64,000 nucleotides of DNA from Pseudoalteromonas lipolytica (GCF_900116435.1 NZ_FPAZ01000002.1:1-64000), one strand, 5' to 3'; positions 46,742 to 54,990 are shown, numbered from the stretch's first letter. The notes: a model not told the origin generated them from the letters alone. Program-made: numbers and translations.

Positions 46742-47044
46742 ATTATTATTTGTTTCGAAGATGGTTGGCAGCGACTTTAATAACTCATCTTGCTTAGCCA
46801 TACTCATACTCTCTACACAGGTTTTTGATGCAACATCGGCAACCCATGCCCCCCATTGTGAACTACCGGGTTCTTCTCCTGGGGTTGCCCACCATCTGGC
46901 TTTATAGAGTATCTCGTTATAACAGGTTTCACTTCCTTGCGGATAAGCGCTTCCGGCTTGCCAAGAATCAACGGCAAAGCTGGTCATAGGCAAAACTGAC
47001 AGCGTTATCATAGCAACGCCGATTAAGCATATTTTTTGGCCCAT
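46721..47044 (-). CDS. Small secreted chitin-binding-like protein (CBM5/12 type)
   Basis: A 107-residue protein with a Sec signal (about 25 residues, ending SFA). The following 50 residues match carbohydrate-binding module 5/12: WQAGSAYPQGSETCYNEILYKARWW, then PGEEPGSSQWGAW (shown in parts), with the Trp/Tyr platform that stacks on chitin. Two Cys (residues about 41 and 75) may form a disulphide. No catalytic domain is attached, so it could be a soluble chitin binder or an orphan module. A polar Asn/Lys tail ends the protein. Confidence 0.7.
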   Translation of the reverse strand: MGQKICLIGVAMITLSVLPMTSFAVDSWQAGSAYPQGSETCYNEILYKARWWATPGEEPGSSQWGAWVADVASKTCVESMSMAKQDELLKSLPTIFETNNNKKGSSD

Positions 47045-47177
47045 TTGCGGCTCCTTTCAAAAGTGAGATAGTATGATTATTATAGTCTTGGTAGGATTAA
47101 CCATCAATTAACTTTGTTAACAAGTTACACTTCTTTACAGTTATGCTTATTATTGACACTATTGGGTGGTGATAAGG

Positions 47178-47591
47178 TTATAGGCTTATATTTTTTCTTA
47201 ATGCTTTAGTTTGACCCCTCTTCGTTTTGCTATCCATGCGCTTGCGTTGTGAATTTCTTGATGGCTTGGTTGCACGACGCTTTTTTTGAACCTGTGTTGC
47301 ACTGATAATTAACTCTTTCAAACGATTGAGTGCTTCTTCTTTATTCAGTTCTTGTGTACGATGACTTTGCGATTTAATGACAATAACTCCCTCTTTGGTC
47401 AACCGAGAGTCATTTAAATTGAGTAATCTTTGTTTGTAAAAGTCAGGCAGCTTTGAACGCTTTATATCAAAGCGTAGATGAATTGCACTGGCCACTTTAT
47501 TTACATTTTGTCCGCCTGCCCCCTGAGAGCGGATTGCACTAAAGTCGAGCTCCCATTCATCAATTGTTACAGTATTAGAAATAATTAACAT
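47178..47591 (-). CDS. arfB: Alternative ribosome-rescue factor B (ArfB/YaeJ)
   Basis: A 137-residue peptidyl-tRNA hydrolase that frees stalled ribosomes. It has the GGQ motif in IRSQGAGGQNVNKVASA near residue 25 and the basic C-terminal tail (KKRRATKPSRNSQRKR) that enters the empty mRNA channel. Length and layout match ArfB rather than full RF2. Confidence 0.94.
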   Translation of the reverse strand: MLIISNTVTIDEWELDFSAIRSQGAGGQNVNKVASAIHLRFDIKRSKLPDFYKQRLLNLNDSRLTKEGVIVIKSQSHRTQELNKEEALNRLKELIISATQVQKKRRATKPSRNSQRKRMDSKTKRGQTKALRKNISL

Positions 47592-47699
47592 TAGGTTCAG
47601 TTAGTTGTGCTAAAAACTGTATTGTAACACTTGTAATTAGCTGATCATAATAACTCGCTAAGCAAGTCGGTTGTTATAAACTGGAAAAGAAAGGAAATC

Positions 47700-48263
47700 A
47701 TGATGAAAGCACTAATTATTTCAATGAGTTTACTCGCGATGAGTTTTTCTAGCTTCGCACAAGATATTACCGAAAACCAACTACAAAGTTATATTAAAGC
47801 ACTCCCCGCAGTTGTGAACTGGTCAAAAAGTCAACCTGAGCTTGAAAGTGTAGATCTTGGTAACATGCTGGGTAGCACAGACGGGGTAGATACTTCTGTG
47901 GTAATGAGCGCACTGGGTCACATTAAAGAACATGAGCTTTACACTGAATTTGCCGCCTTAACACAGCAGTATGGCTTTACGCCAGAGCAGCTTGTTACTG
48001 TGGGTTCTGAAGTTTCTATGGCCTATCTTGAAAATGTGAAGGCAACACTGTCACCAGAAAACCAAGCGCGAGTTAATCAAGCAATGAGTGGCTTACAAAG
48101 TTTAACTGCGTCTTCTGCAAGTTCTGGAACACGTTCAATGACTGGCGCCTTAGAGGGCGTGAAAGAAGCGAGTAATGCCCCCGTTGATGTTAGCGAAAAC
48201 AACGTTAACTTGGTTAAAGAATATATGCCGCAATTAAAGCAGTTATTTGCGCTGCTGCAATAG
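47700..48263 (+). CDS. Secreted helical protein of unknown function
   Basis: A 187-residue protein with a Sec signal (cleavage after SSFA, about residue 20). The mature part is predicted helical, Ser/Ala-rich near 130-145, and has a weak two-fold pattern of ALPAVVNWSK and YMPQLKQLFALL at its ends. I do not recognise the family. Two ATGs (47700, 47703) follow AAAGGAAATC. It is monocistronic with its own terminator. Confidence 0.6.
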   Translation: MMKALIISMSLLAMSFSSFAQDITENQLQSYIKALPAVVNWSKSQPELESVDLGNMLGSTDGVDTSVVMSALGHIKEHELYTEFAALTQQYGFTPEQLVTVGSEVSMAYLENVKATLSPENQARVNQAMSGLQSLTASSASSGTRSMTGALEGVKEASNAPVDVSENNVNLVKEYMPQLKQLFALLQ

Positions 48264-48281
48264 TGTTAAATGCAATGCGAG

Positions 48282-48307
48282 AAAGCGGCTTATTAAGCCG
48301 CTTTTTT
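48282..48307. terminator. Bidirectional terminator
   Basis: AAAGCGGCTTATTAAGCCGCTTTTTT, an 8-10 bp stem with T6, between the unknown gene and the convergent dioxygenase. Confidence 0.9.
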
Positions 48308-48308
48308 A

Positions 48309-49043
48309 TTAAATAAAAACCGCAGGATTTTCCAATTTCTTAAGCTGAGCATCTGTTGGTAAAAAGTCCGTGTATATAAATTGCTCCACGCTCTCATGGC
48401 GTTCAAAAAACAGAATATCGAGTGAAAACCTATTGAGCCCATACAATCCTCGGTGAATCATATTGGCCGAAAAAATCAATAGATCACCTTTTTGTAGTGA
48501 GATAGTTTTACCACGGCTTAAAGAATCATAATTGTGAGCCCCTTGCAGCTCTAGCCTTACCGCTAATTCTTCTTCAGAATCCCAATTTTTATGACTCGCT
48601 GGTATTAACTCAATCCCATGTTCATCTTCAAATGCAATACGGCAATGCAGTACTTCAGGACCTGTTAGAGCTGATTGCTGTGCATTGATATCTAAATGAT
48701 ACTGCGAATCTCGGTGCCAATAATTATGTTGTTCTGGGTTGTAAGGATTAAAAAATAATTGGCTATTTAAAAACCGTGGTCTCGCGATGATTGAGGTAAC
48801 CTGATTGAGCAATTGCGTTGAGTTTATAAAATGGAATAAGCTCAGTTTTTCATCTTCTGTTAACCATGGAGACGCTGTGAGCCCGGAACTATTAATAGCT
48901 TTAGTTTTATAAAAAAGAGAATTTTCGCGAAGCCAATTATTATGAAATTTATCTAAAATGGGGCGAATAGCAGATAAAGCAGAATCATTGTAAAGCCCCT
49001 TTACATGCATGTAACCGTGTTGCTTAAAAAAAGTATTTTCCAT
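48309..49043 (-). CDS. Phytanoyl-CoA dioxygenase-family (PhyH) protein
   Basis: A 244-residue Fe(II)/2-oxoglutarate-dependent oxygenase fold. Metal ligands are HRD in YWHRDSQYHLD near residue 110 and His in MIHRGLYGLNRFSLDI near 205, with the Arg that binds 2-oxoglutarate. Substrate unknown. It is followed after 4 bp upstream by the uracil-glycosylase-like gene and may share its transcript. A TGTAAA-N5-TTTACA palindrome lies in its 5' coding part. Confidence 0.8.
   Translation of the reverse strand: MENTFFKQHGYMHVKGLYNDSALSAIRPILDKFHNNWLRENSLFYKTKAINSSGLTASPWLTEDEKLSLFHFINSTQLLNQVTSIIARPRFLNSQLFFNPYNPEQHNYWHRDSQYHLDINAQQSALTGPEVLHCRIAFEDEHGIELIPASHKNWDSEEELAVRLELQGAHNYDSLSRGKTISLQKGDLLIFSANMIHRGLYGLNRFSLDILFFERHESVEQFIYTDFLPTDAQLKKLENPAVFI
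48989..49005. repeat. TGTAAA-N5-TTTACA palindrome copy 4 (intragenic)
   Basis: TGTAAAGCCCCTTTACA, perfect arms, inside the PhyH-family gene (encodes VKGLY). Confidence 0.6.
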
Positions 49044-49047
49044 TGTG

Positions 49048-49629
49048 TTATCTATTAAGTAATGAACGTATTTGGCTACTCAGTTCAGGAAGCACTTGTT
49101 CTTCAAACCATGGATTTTTCTTTAACCAAATATTATTGCGTGGGCTTGGGTGTGGCAAAGGTAAATACTTAGGCCAATAATCACGCCACGATTTTACTAA
49201 CTCTGTTAACGGCAACTGTTTGGTATGAGGTAAATGATACGCCTGTGCATACTTACCTAAAATGATAGTCAGCTCAACGTTGTTTAATTGGGCGAGGAGC
49301 TTTTCTCGCCAAGCAATAGCGCATTCCTTGCGCGGTGGTCGGTCGCCAGACTTACCTTTACCCGGATAGCAAAAGCCCATTGGTAAAATAGCGAAGTTTT
49401 GGGCATCGTAAAACTCGTCATCACTGACACCTAGCCAATTTCGTAATCGTTTTCCGCTGGCATCATTAAAGGGCACACCTGTTTCGTGAACTTTAACCCC
49501 GGGTGCTTGCCCCGCTATTAAAATGCGCGCATTGGCATTAAATTGAATAACGGGACGGGCTCCTAACGGTAACTCAGGTTCGCAGATCACGCATCTACTA
49601 ACTTGTTCTAAGAGTGTTTGATGTTTCAT
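49048..49629 (-). CDS. Uracil-DNA glycosylase-family protein
   Basis: A 193-residue protein of the UDG superfamily (COG1573-like). Motif A is GQAPGVKVHETGVPFNDASG near residue 38 and motif B is PLPHPSPRN near 155. The four-Cys cluster of true family 4 UDGs is not complete: only two Cys (CVICEPE) stand at the N-terminus. It may remove uracil or act on other damage. It carries one good 18-mer (49585) and one decayed copy (49184). Confidence 0.78.
   Translation of the reverse strand: MKHQTLLEQVSRCVICEPELPLGARPVIQFNANARILIAGQAPGVKVHETGVPFNDASGKRLRNWLGVSDDEFYDAQNFAILPMGFCYPGKGKSGDRPPRKECAIAWREKLLAQLNNVELTIILGKYAQAYHLPHTKQLPLTELVKSWRDYWPKYLPLPHPSPRNNIWLKKNPWFEEQVLPELSSQIRSLLNR
49184..49201 (+). 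repeat. Decayed 18-mer
   Basis: CGCCACGATTTTACTAAC: the last 14 bases equal the best origin form, but GATC is replaced by CGCC. Confidence 0.5.
49585..49602 (+). repeat. Origin-type 18-mer in the UDG-like gene
   Basis: GATCACGCATCTACTAAC; fixed GATC and ACTAAC at the right distance. Confidence 0.75.
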
Positions 49630-49631
49630 TA

Positions 49632-49649
49632 CTTAGTAAAAATCTGATC
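49632..49649 (-). repeat. Origin-type 18-mer at the VOC gene 3' end
   Basis: CTTAGTAAAAATCTGATC on the + strand, between the UDG-like and VOC genes. Confidence 0.85.
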
Positions 49650-50011
49650 TATGCTTGTTTTGACCACACGGCAAGCTCGTTGCCACTGGGTTCTGTAAAG
49701 TGGAAGCGGCAACCTCCTGGGAAATCAAATAATGGTTTAATAATAACCCCGCCGTGGTTCTCAACTTGAGCTTGGGTTTCTTTAATATTGTTAGAGTAAA
49801 GTACCAATAAAGCCCCGCCATTGCTCGTTAAACTGGTTAAGGGTGCTTGATAAAAGCCGCCATCAAGCCCTGCTGATTCACAGCTGAAGGCTGTATATTC
49901 GGGGCCATAGTCAGTAAATTTCCATTTAAATACCTGCTGGAAAAAAGTTTTGGTAGCGGTTAAATCTTTAGCGGCGAATTCTACATAATTTAGACTGTGG
50001 TGATTCGACAT
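49649..50011 (-). CDS. VOC-superfamily (glyoxalase-like) protein
   Basis: A 120-residue vicinal-oxygen-chelate fold protein with the beta-alpha-beta-beta-beta pattern: HSLNYVEFAAKDLTATKTFFQQVFKWK at the N-terminus (in parts), GGFYQAP near 50, and FPGGCRFHFTEPSGNELAVW near 97, with His and Glu as possible metal ligands. Substrate unknown. It stands 9 bp downstream of the racemase gene in one operon. Confidence 0.85.
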   Translation of the reverse strand: MSNHHSLNYVEFAAKDLTATKTFFQQVFKWKFTDYGPEYTAFSCESAGLDGGFYQAPLTSLTSNGGALLVLYSNNIKETQAQVENHGGVIIKPLFDFPGGCRFHFTEPSGNELAVWSKQA

Positions 50012-50020
50012 AATAGTCTC

Positions 50021-50713
50021 CTAGTTTATGCTGTGCTTAAGCGCCATTGAACAATGCAATGCGGTGCTATCAAATAACGGAATGGCGGTATCAGTGTGTT
50101 GAATTAGCAAGGCTATTTCGGTACAACCTAAAATGATTGCTTCTGCACCTTGTTGGTATAGTTGATTGATAATTCTCAAATAAGCGGCTTTAGAGTCTGG
50201 GTTTATGATACCTATGCAGAGCTCTGTATAAATAATTTCATGGATCACCGCGCGTTCGTCTGGCTCAGGAATTAGCACTTCAATTCCAAATTTGTCACTG
50301 AGGCGCTGTGTATAAAAATCTTGCTCCATGGTAAATGACGTACCTAGTAATGCGACTTTTTTGTGTTTACTCGCTGTAAGCTGCTCTCCAACGGCATCGG
50401 CAATGTGTAAAAGAGGAATCGAGATAGCTGCTTGAACTTGCTCTGCAAGCTTATGCATGGTGTTAGTACAGATAAGCAAACAATCAGCACCCGCAGCCTC
50501 AACTTGCTGAGCCGCATTTATTAATATTTCTGCCATTTTAGGCCAGTTTTGCTGTTGTTGAAGCGTTGCTATTTCGGCAAAGTCAAGGCTAACTAAGGCA
50601 ATTTTTGCTGAATGTAAACCACCAAGCTTATCTTTAACTCCCTGATTTAAAAGTTGATAGTAGCTCTGTGTCGACTCCCAACTCATACCGCCAATTAATC
50701 CGATTGTTTGCAT
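50021..50713 (-). CDS. Aspartate/glutamate racemase-family protein
   Basis: About 230 residues. Both catalytic Cys are seen: LLICTNTMHK near residue 78 and LGCTEIALL near 190; MQTIGLIGGMSWESTQSYY starts the protein and fits the family. The ATG at 50713 has GGAG 6 bp before it; a longer frame begins at 50737. Close to RacX/YgeA broad-specificity racemases; substrate not determined. Confidence 0.88.
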   Translation of the reverse strand: MQTIGLIGGMSWESTQSYYQLLNQGVKDKLGGLHSAKIALVSLDFAEIATLQQQQNWPKMAEILINAAQQVEAAGADCLLICTNTMHKLAEQVQAAISIPLLHIADAVGEQLTASKHKKVALLGTSFTMEQDFYTQRLSDKFGIEVLIPEPDERAVIHEIIYTELCIGIINPDSKAAYLRIINQLYQQGAEAIILGCTEIALLIQHTDTAIPLFDSTALHCSMALKHSIN

Positions 50714-50772
50714 TATAACTCCTTCTGCTGTGTGCATAACACCTTAGGCTATTGTGTAAAACAAAGCTAGCA

Positions 50773-50790
50773 GATCATTATTTTACTAAC
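50773..50790 (+). repeat. Origin-type 18-mer in the racemase-DUF3649 gap
   Basis: GATCATTATTTTACTAAC. Confidence 0.9.
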
Positions 50791-50834
50791 TATGAAATCG
50801 GGTTTTAAATCGTTCCTTTATAAAATACGGTTAC

Positions 50835-50853
50835 GCAAATGATAATCACTATC
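50835..50853. promoter_or_regulatory. Fur box of the iron operon
   Basis: GCAAATGATAATCACTATC matches GATAATGATAATCATTATC at 16 of 19 positions, about 65 bp before the DUF3649 gene. Iron-repressed expression is expected. Confidence 0.85.
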
Positions 50854-50919
50854 TTTTTGGTTTTGTCACTATATAATAATGCGTTTTCTTCTCGTTTAAC
50901 TTTTTTTTAAGGGATTATC

Positions 50920-51261
50920 ATGCACTCTCAGTCCTTACAAGCTGGGCAAGCTAAAGAACCAAGAGGCGCTAAAAAACGTTCACAGAGCCTGTCATATCGT
51001 GTTGCTGTGTTTTTTCGTTTTGTTGCTGCCATCTTAGGGGGTTATGTTTTTACCAGTGTATTTATCTCATTACTGGCGGTCTTATTGCCGCTAAATAAAC
51101 TCGACAGTGTGTTGTTGACCACAACCTTATCGGTCTTTTTTTATTGCTGCGTGTTCATATGGGTGTTTGCAGTTAAGTCACTGAAGGTCGTTTGGATCAC
51201 CATTTTACTAACGACAAGTCTGCAATTATTCGTACTGGCTTTGATTAAGGGATGGCTATGA
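50920..51261 (+). CDS. DUF3649 small membrane protein of the iron operon
   Basis: A 113-residue protein: a basic N-terminal tail (about 35 residues) and three or four hydrophobic helices. It fits DUF3649, found in front of PepSY-TM proteins in siderophore loci. Its stop overlaps the next start (ATGA at 51258). Contains an 18-mer encoding WITILLT. Confidence 0.72.
   Translation: MHSQSLQAGQAKEPRGAKKRSQSLSYRVAVFFRFVAAILGGYVFTSVFISLLAVLLPLNKLDSVLLTTTLSVFFYCCVFIWVFAVKSLKVVWITILLTTSLQLFVLALIKGWL
51195..51212 (+). repeat. Origin-type 18-mer inside the DUF3649 gene
   Basis: GATCACCATTTTACTAAC. Confidence 0.9.
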
Positions 51262-52859
51262 AAGAGAATTTCTTCCGTTCAATGACGTGGTTACACACGT
51301 GGGTAGGTTTATTAGTTTGCTGGCTTTTATTTTTAATTTTTTTCGCAGGCACGTTGAGCTTCTTTAAAGACGAAATTAGTTTTTGGGCTAAGCCTGAAAT
51401 CCATCAAATACGTCATCAAGATCACCGTGTTGCTTCACAAGCAAAGCAAATTAACGATGTGTTTGCAGATTTACAGCAAAAAGCACCTAACTCTCTTTCG
51501 TGGCGTATAAACATGCCCGACTCGCGAAACCCCGTTTTAAGTTATGGCTATGCAGAACCTAAGCAACCAGGTCAACGTCGTGCTCCGTTTAATTACACTC
51601 ATATAGACCCAAATACACTGGAACCAGTTCCTGAGCCACGTGATACTAAAGGCGGCGGTTTTTTTTATCGTCTGCATTTTGATTTGCATTATATAGATGT
51701 GTTTACTGCGCGTATTCTTGTTTGTTTAGCTTCAATGTTTATGTTGGTTGCGCTTGTCACGGGGGTCGTAATTCATAAGCGTATTTTTAAAGATATGTTT
51801 TCTTTTCGTCGTAATAAAGGCAGTAGAAGCTGGTTAGATGCGCATAACGTGTCGTCTGTTTTGGCGCTTCCTTTTCATATTATGATTACTTACACAGGTA
51901 TCATCACACTGATTTTTATGTTGTTCCCTTACCCCGCAGAAACCGTGTATGAAGAGGGATTAAGTCAGATGTTTAATGAAGCCTTACCGGTCAATAAGCG
52001 CGCGGCGCCAACCGATGAACACCGCCCCATGGTGGCAATAAATCAGGTTTTAGATCAGATTTATACTAAGTACCCTAATGCCGATATAAGCCATGTATTC
52101 GTTCGTAATGCCAATACGGCGTCATCACAAATCGTTGTCTATCTGGCGACAGCTAAAGAGGTGGTCGATAATGGTCCTCGTTATTTATTTAATGGTGTAA
52201 CAGGGCAAATAGACGCGCAATCAGGTGAAGACTGGAGTGCATCGGCACAATTTTACGACTCAATGACCGCGCTTCACAGTGGGCGATTAGCTGAGCCATT
52301 ACTACGATGGCTGTACTTTTTATGTGGGGTTGCTGGCTGTGCCATGATTGCGACTGGTTGCATGATGTGGGCGAAGCGTTTAAGAGAGCGCATGAAGCCT
52401 GAACAATCAGCACACCGTGGCTTGAAGCTTGTTGAAACGTTAAATTTAGCTACATTAATGGGCTTGCCCTTTGCAACGTGTGCATTTTTTATCGCGAACC
52501 GATTACTACCTATAGAGTTAGCCGCACGTGCCGATAAAGAGGTTCTAGCCTTTTTCTTAGCGTGGTTATTCATTGCTGTTTTGGCTTTGTTTGGACGTAC
52601 TCAGTCACATTGGCGCTTAGCTGCGTGGTTAAATGCGGTGGCATGTTTTTCAATCCCTTTAATTAATGCATTTACAACAGAGGGAAATTGGATCAGCTAT
52701 TTACTAACTCAGCAATGGGCGCTGTTTGGCATTGATAGTGCGTTTATCTGCGCTGGTTTGATGTTTATTGTTCAAAGCAGAAAAATACCTAGCCATGACA
52801 ACGTAAAAGAAAAAGGCAATTTATTTAAAAACAGGCAGTTAAAGGAGCAACAAGGATGA
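51258..52859 (+). CDS. PepSY-associated transmembrane protein (PiuB-like)
   Basis: About 533 residues. The first helix carries MTWLHTWVGLLVCWLLF; a periplasmic PepSY-type domain follows, then helices with RLHFDLHYIDVF near 135, SSVLALPFHIMITYTGI near 205 and LHSGRLAEPLLRWLYFLCG near 340. These His-bearing helices resemble siderophore-iron reductases such as FoxB/PiuB. Start taken as ATG 51258 in the 4-bp overlap; another ATG lies at 51252. Two 18-mers sit inside. Confidence 0.85.
   Translation: MKENFFRSMTWLHTWVGLLVCWLLFLIFFAGTLSFFKDEISFWAKPEIHQIRHQDHRVASQAKQINDVFADLQQKAPNSLSWRINMPDSRNPVLSYGYAEPKQPGQRRAPFNYTHIDPNTLEPVPEPRDTKGGGFFYRLHFDLHYIDVFTARILVCLASMFMLVALVTGVVIHKRIFKDMFSFRRNKGSRSWLDAHNVSSVLALPFHIMITYTGIITLIFMLFPYPAETVYEEGLSQMFNEALPVNKRAAPTDEHRPMVAINQVLDQIYTKYPNADISHVFVRNANTASSQIVVYLATAKEVVDNGPRYLFNGVTGQIDAQSGEDWSASAQFYDSMTALHSGRLAEPLLRWLYFLCGVAGCAMIATGCMMWAKRLRERMKPEQSAHRGLKLVETLNLATLMGLPFATCAFFIANRLLPIELAARADKEVLAFFLAWLFIAVLALFGRTQSHWRLAAWLNAVACFSIPLINAFTTEGNWISYLLTQQWALFGIDSAFICAGLMFIVQSRKIPSHDNVKEKGNLFKNRQLKEQQG
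52053..52070 (+). repeat. Origin-type 18-mer inside the PepSY gene (1)
   Basis: GATCAGATTTATACTAAG. Confidence 0.85.
52691..52708 (+). repeat. Origin-type 18-mer inside the PepSY gene (2)
   Basis: GATCAGCTATTTACTAAC. Confidence 0.88.
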
Positions 52860-53191
52860 TGGAATTACTGCAATTTAGTCTCTGCTTTTTAGCGTTTAAT
52901 TGTTTTGCACTTGCAAAGTTTAATCATTTTCGCGATGTATTTAAAAAGAAACTTACTGAAAAACAGCGATATAGATTTTTAACGATTGGCTGGATCACTA
53001 TTTTACTAAGTTTAGGACTGAGTGTGATGAGTGAAGGCGGATACGGCGCATTATTATTTTGTGGTTATATGGCGCTAAGTGTTCTTATGCTTATGATTTT
53101 ATATAGTTTTACGGTCTCGTGGGTAAAACACATCAGCGCAATAAATGTGTCTGTTTTGGTTTTAAGTGGGCTTTCAGTGATGATTTTCTAG
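52856..53191 (+). CDS. DUF3325 small membrane protein of the iron operon
   Basis: A 111-residue protein with three or four hydrophobic helices and the DUF3325 start pattern (FNCFALAKFNHFRDVFKK). GGAG lies 8 bp upstream; the ATG overlaps the PepSY stop. Third member of the DUF3649-PepSY-DUF3325 set, which accompanies TonB-dependent siderophore uptake. No receptor gene is nearby in this window. Confidence 0.75.
   Translation: MMELLQFSLCFLAFNCFALAKFNHFRDVFKKKLTEKQRYRFLTIGWITILLSLGLSVMSEGGYGALLFCGYMALSVLMLMILYSFTVSWVKHISAINVSVLVLSGLSVMIF
52993..53010 (+). repeat. Origin-type 18-mer inside the DUF3325 gene
   Basis: GATCACTATTTTACTAAG. Confidence 0.9.
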
Positions 53192-53195
53192 TTAA

Positions 53196-53213
53196 GTTAG
53201 TAAAAAACTGATC
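53196..53213 (-). repeat. Origin-type 18-mer after the iron operon
   Basis: GTTAGTAAAAAACTGATC on the + strand; last copy of the remote cluster. Confidence 0.9.
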
Positions 53214-53242
53214 TCAAAAAAAAGGGTAGGCAATGCCTACCC
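53214..53242 (-). terminator. Terminator of blc
   Basis: GGGTAGGC-AAT-GCCTACCC with an A8 run on its left, so the T run is on the minus strand, downstream of blc. Confidence 0.75.
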
Positions 53243-53351
53243 GAGCAGGGGATTAAATTGGGGATCACATGTCATGTTCAATTTAATGTCGCACAGTGTG
53301 CCTCTTTTCCATGACAATTGTGTTGCACATTCGTGATAGTTTAAAGACGCG

Positions 53352-53368
53352 TGTAAAGCCCCTTTACA
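53352..53368. repeat. TGTAAA-N5-TTTACA palindrome copy 5
   Basis: TGTAAAGCCCCTTTACA, perfect arms, containing the blc stop codon. Confidence 0.6.
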
Positions 53369-53897
53369 TCCCTTCATGCTCAACAAAAATAAGCTCGTCT
53401 GTTTTAAAGCCATATTGTCTGGCGGTATTTTTAAAGTCGTCTAGCTGCTCTTTGGTGACTGTCGGGGTTCTTGATAAAAACCATAAATACTCTTTGTTAT
53501 AGCCAGTAATATACGCGTATTGGTAGTTTTGCTTATCGAGCTCAAAAATGACATAGGAGCTGTAGAATGGGCCAAAAAATGAGACTTCTAAATGACCAAT
53601 GTCATTTTTACCGGCAAATTTAGCCTTGCCTTCTGCTTGTTCCCACTTTTTATCAGAGGTGTTATAGCCTCTATTAATAACTTTAACAGTGCCATCAGAG
53701 TTGACTGAGTACTGTGCGGTTATCCCTTCTAAACCGCGTTCAAATGAATGATCAAGGCGCGCTATTTCGTACCATGTTCCGGTGTACTTATTTAGTTCAA
53801 AATCATTAACGGGTTGTATGTTGTCAGGCACTCCTGTACAAGCCGATAACAGGGTCGTAAAGAAAAGTAGAAATATAAATTTTATGCTGTTTTGCAC
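53364..53897 (-). CDS. blc: Outer-membrane lipocalin
   Basis: A 177-residue bacterial lipocalin. Lipobox LLSAC (Cys20), the lipocalin signature NKYTGTWYEIARLDHSFERG (residues about 33-52), and the C-terminal region GYNKEYLWFLSRTPT near 135. It binds lysophospholipids or fatty acids at the outer membrane and is linked to envelope stress. Its stop codon lies in a palindrome. Confidence 0.92.
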   Translation of the reverse strand: MQNSIKFIFLLFFTTLLSACTGVPDNIQPVNDFELNKYTGTWYEIARLDHSFERGLEGITAQYSVNSDGTVKVINRGYNTSDKKWEQAEGKAKFAGKNDIGHLEVSFFGPFYSSYVIFELDKQNYQYAYITGYNKEYLWFLSRTPTVTKEQLDDFKNTARQYGFKTDELIFVEHEGM

Positions 53898-54001
53898 ATG
53901 CTCACTCCTTTTAAAATTAAAGAATTTAATACGTTAATAGCGGTAAATAAGTTTAATTACGTTAAACTACCTAAGCTTAGAATAGTTAAATAGAGAAAAC
54001 C

Positions 54002-54454
54002 ATGAAGATTTGGGTTGATGCAGATGCCTGCCCCGTTGTTATTAAAGAAATTTTATTTCGTGCTGCAGAACGAACGCAAACAGTCACTACATTAGTGGCT
54101 AATCATGCTATGCGTGTTCCGCCGTCTAAGTACATTTTTCGTCAGCAAGTATCGTCTGGTTTTGATATCGCCGATAACGAAATTGTTAAGCGAGTCGAAG
54201 CCGGTGATTTGGTTATCACGGGTGATATCCCGTTGGCAGCCGAAGTGATTGAAAAAAATGCACAGGCGTTAAATCCCCGCGGTGAGCTGTATACAACAGA
54301 AAATATACGTTCTCGCCTTAATGTGCGTGATTTTATGGACACAATGCGCTCAAGTGGTATCGAAATGTCGGGTGGGCCGCCACCGTTGAGCCAAGCTGAC
54401 CGTCAGAATTTTGCTAATAACTTAGATCGAATTCTTGCTCAAAAATCATCATGA
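54002..54454 (+). CDS. YaiI/YqxD (DUF188) family protein
   Basis: A 150-residue protein of the UPF0178/DUF188 family with its conserved start [20 protein letters not shown] (as first 20 residues) and [15 protein letters not shown] near 70, GGPPPLS near 124. The PIN-like acidic residues suggest a nucleic-acid role, not shown. It overlaps the next gene by four bases. Confidence 0.9.
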   Translation: MKIWVDADACPVVIKEILFRAAERTQTVTTLVANHAMRVPPSKYIFRQQVSSGFDIADNEIVKRVEAGDLVITGDIPLAAEVIEKNAQALNPRGELYTTENIRSRLNVRDFMDTMRSSGIEMSGGPPPLSQADRQNFANNLDRILAQKSS

Positions 54455-54990
54455 TTCAGCAACAACACTCTTTACAGGGCTTTGGTGACAGTGCATTTAA
54501 CGTTGCTGTGTACATAGAAAAACGTCCGCCGATGGTGCCTTGGCACAATATTGATCATTTACATGCTATGCAAATTGGTCAAATAGATGACATTAATCAG
54601 GCTTGTGGAAATGGTTGGCGAAAAGTCTTTAATGTGTATGCAAAAGTGCTGTTTGCGCTGCCGAGCGAATATTTTCAGTTTGCTAAATGTTCTGCCAATT
54701 GGCAAACCTATCGTGATACGCGCTTACTCCAAGCACACAGTCACACAGCGTTGCTGTTTAGCCCTCCTGTATTTGACAACACGGATAAATTACACATTAT
54801 CGCTGGGCGCACGTATGCAAAAAGCCTTGTTCAATTAGGTTTATTATCTAGCCAGCTCACTTGGCTTGATGAAGAGTTTGCCTTTAATAAGCAAGATAAG
54901 GTGATTGTGTGCCCCTATTTTGATTATAGGCAATTAAGTAATATTAAAATTGCGCGGCTTAGTCAGTTGGTTGCAGATATTTTCGCGTAA
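54451..54990 (+). CDS. Conserved protein of unknown function downstream of yaiI
   Basis: A 179-residue soluble protein without a signal peptide or transmembrane helix. It is rich in aromatic residues and contains [14 protein letters not shown] near 31, [17 protein letters not shown] near 53 and [12 protein letters not shown] near 112. I do not recognise a function. The ATGA overlap with the DUF188 gene indicates co-translation. Frame and coupling make it a real gene. Confidence 0.65.
   Translation: MIQQQHSLQGFGDSAFNVAVYIEKRPPMVPWHNIDHLHAMQIGQIDDINQACGNGWRKVFNVYAKVLFALPSEYFQFAKCSANWQTYRDTRLLQAHSHTALLFSPPVFDNTDKLHIIAGRTYAKSLVQLGLLSSQLTWLDEEFAFNKQDKVIVCPYFDYRQLSNIKIARLSQLVADIFA

Noticed and set aside
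51195-53010. Shared peptide WI[TS][IY]LL[TS] in three adjacent membrane proteins
   Set aside because: The cause is the 18-bp DNA repeat, which also occurs in intergenic DNA, in both orientations and in another frame (LDQIYTK).
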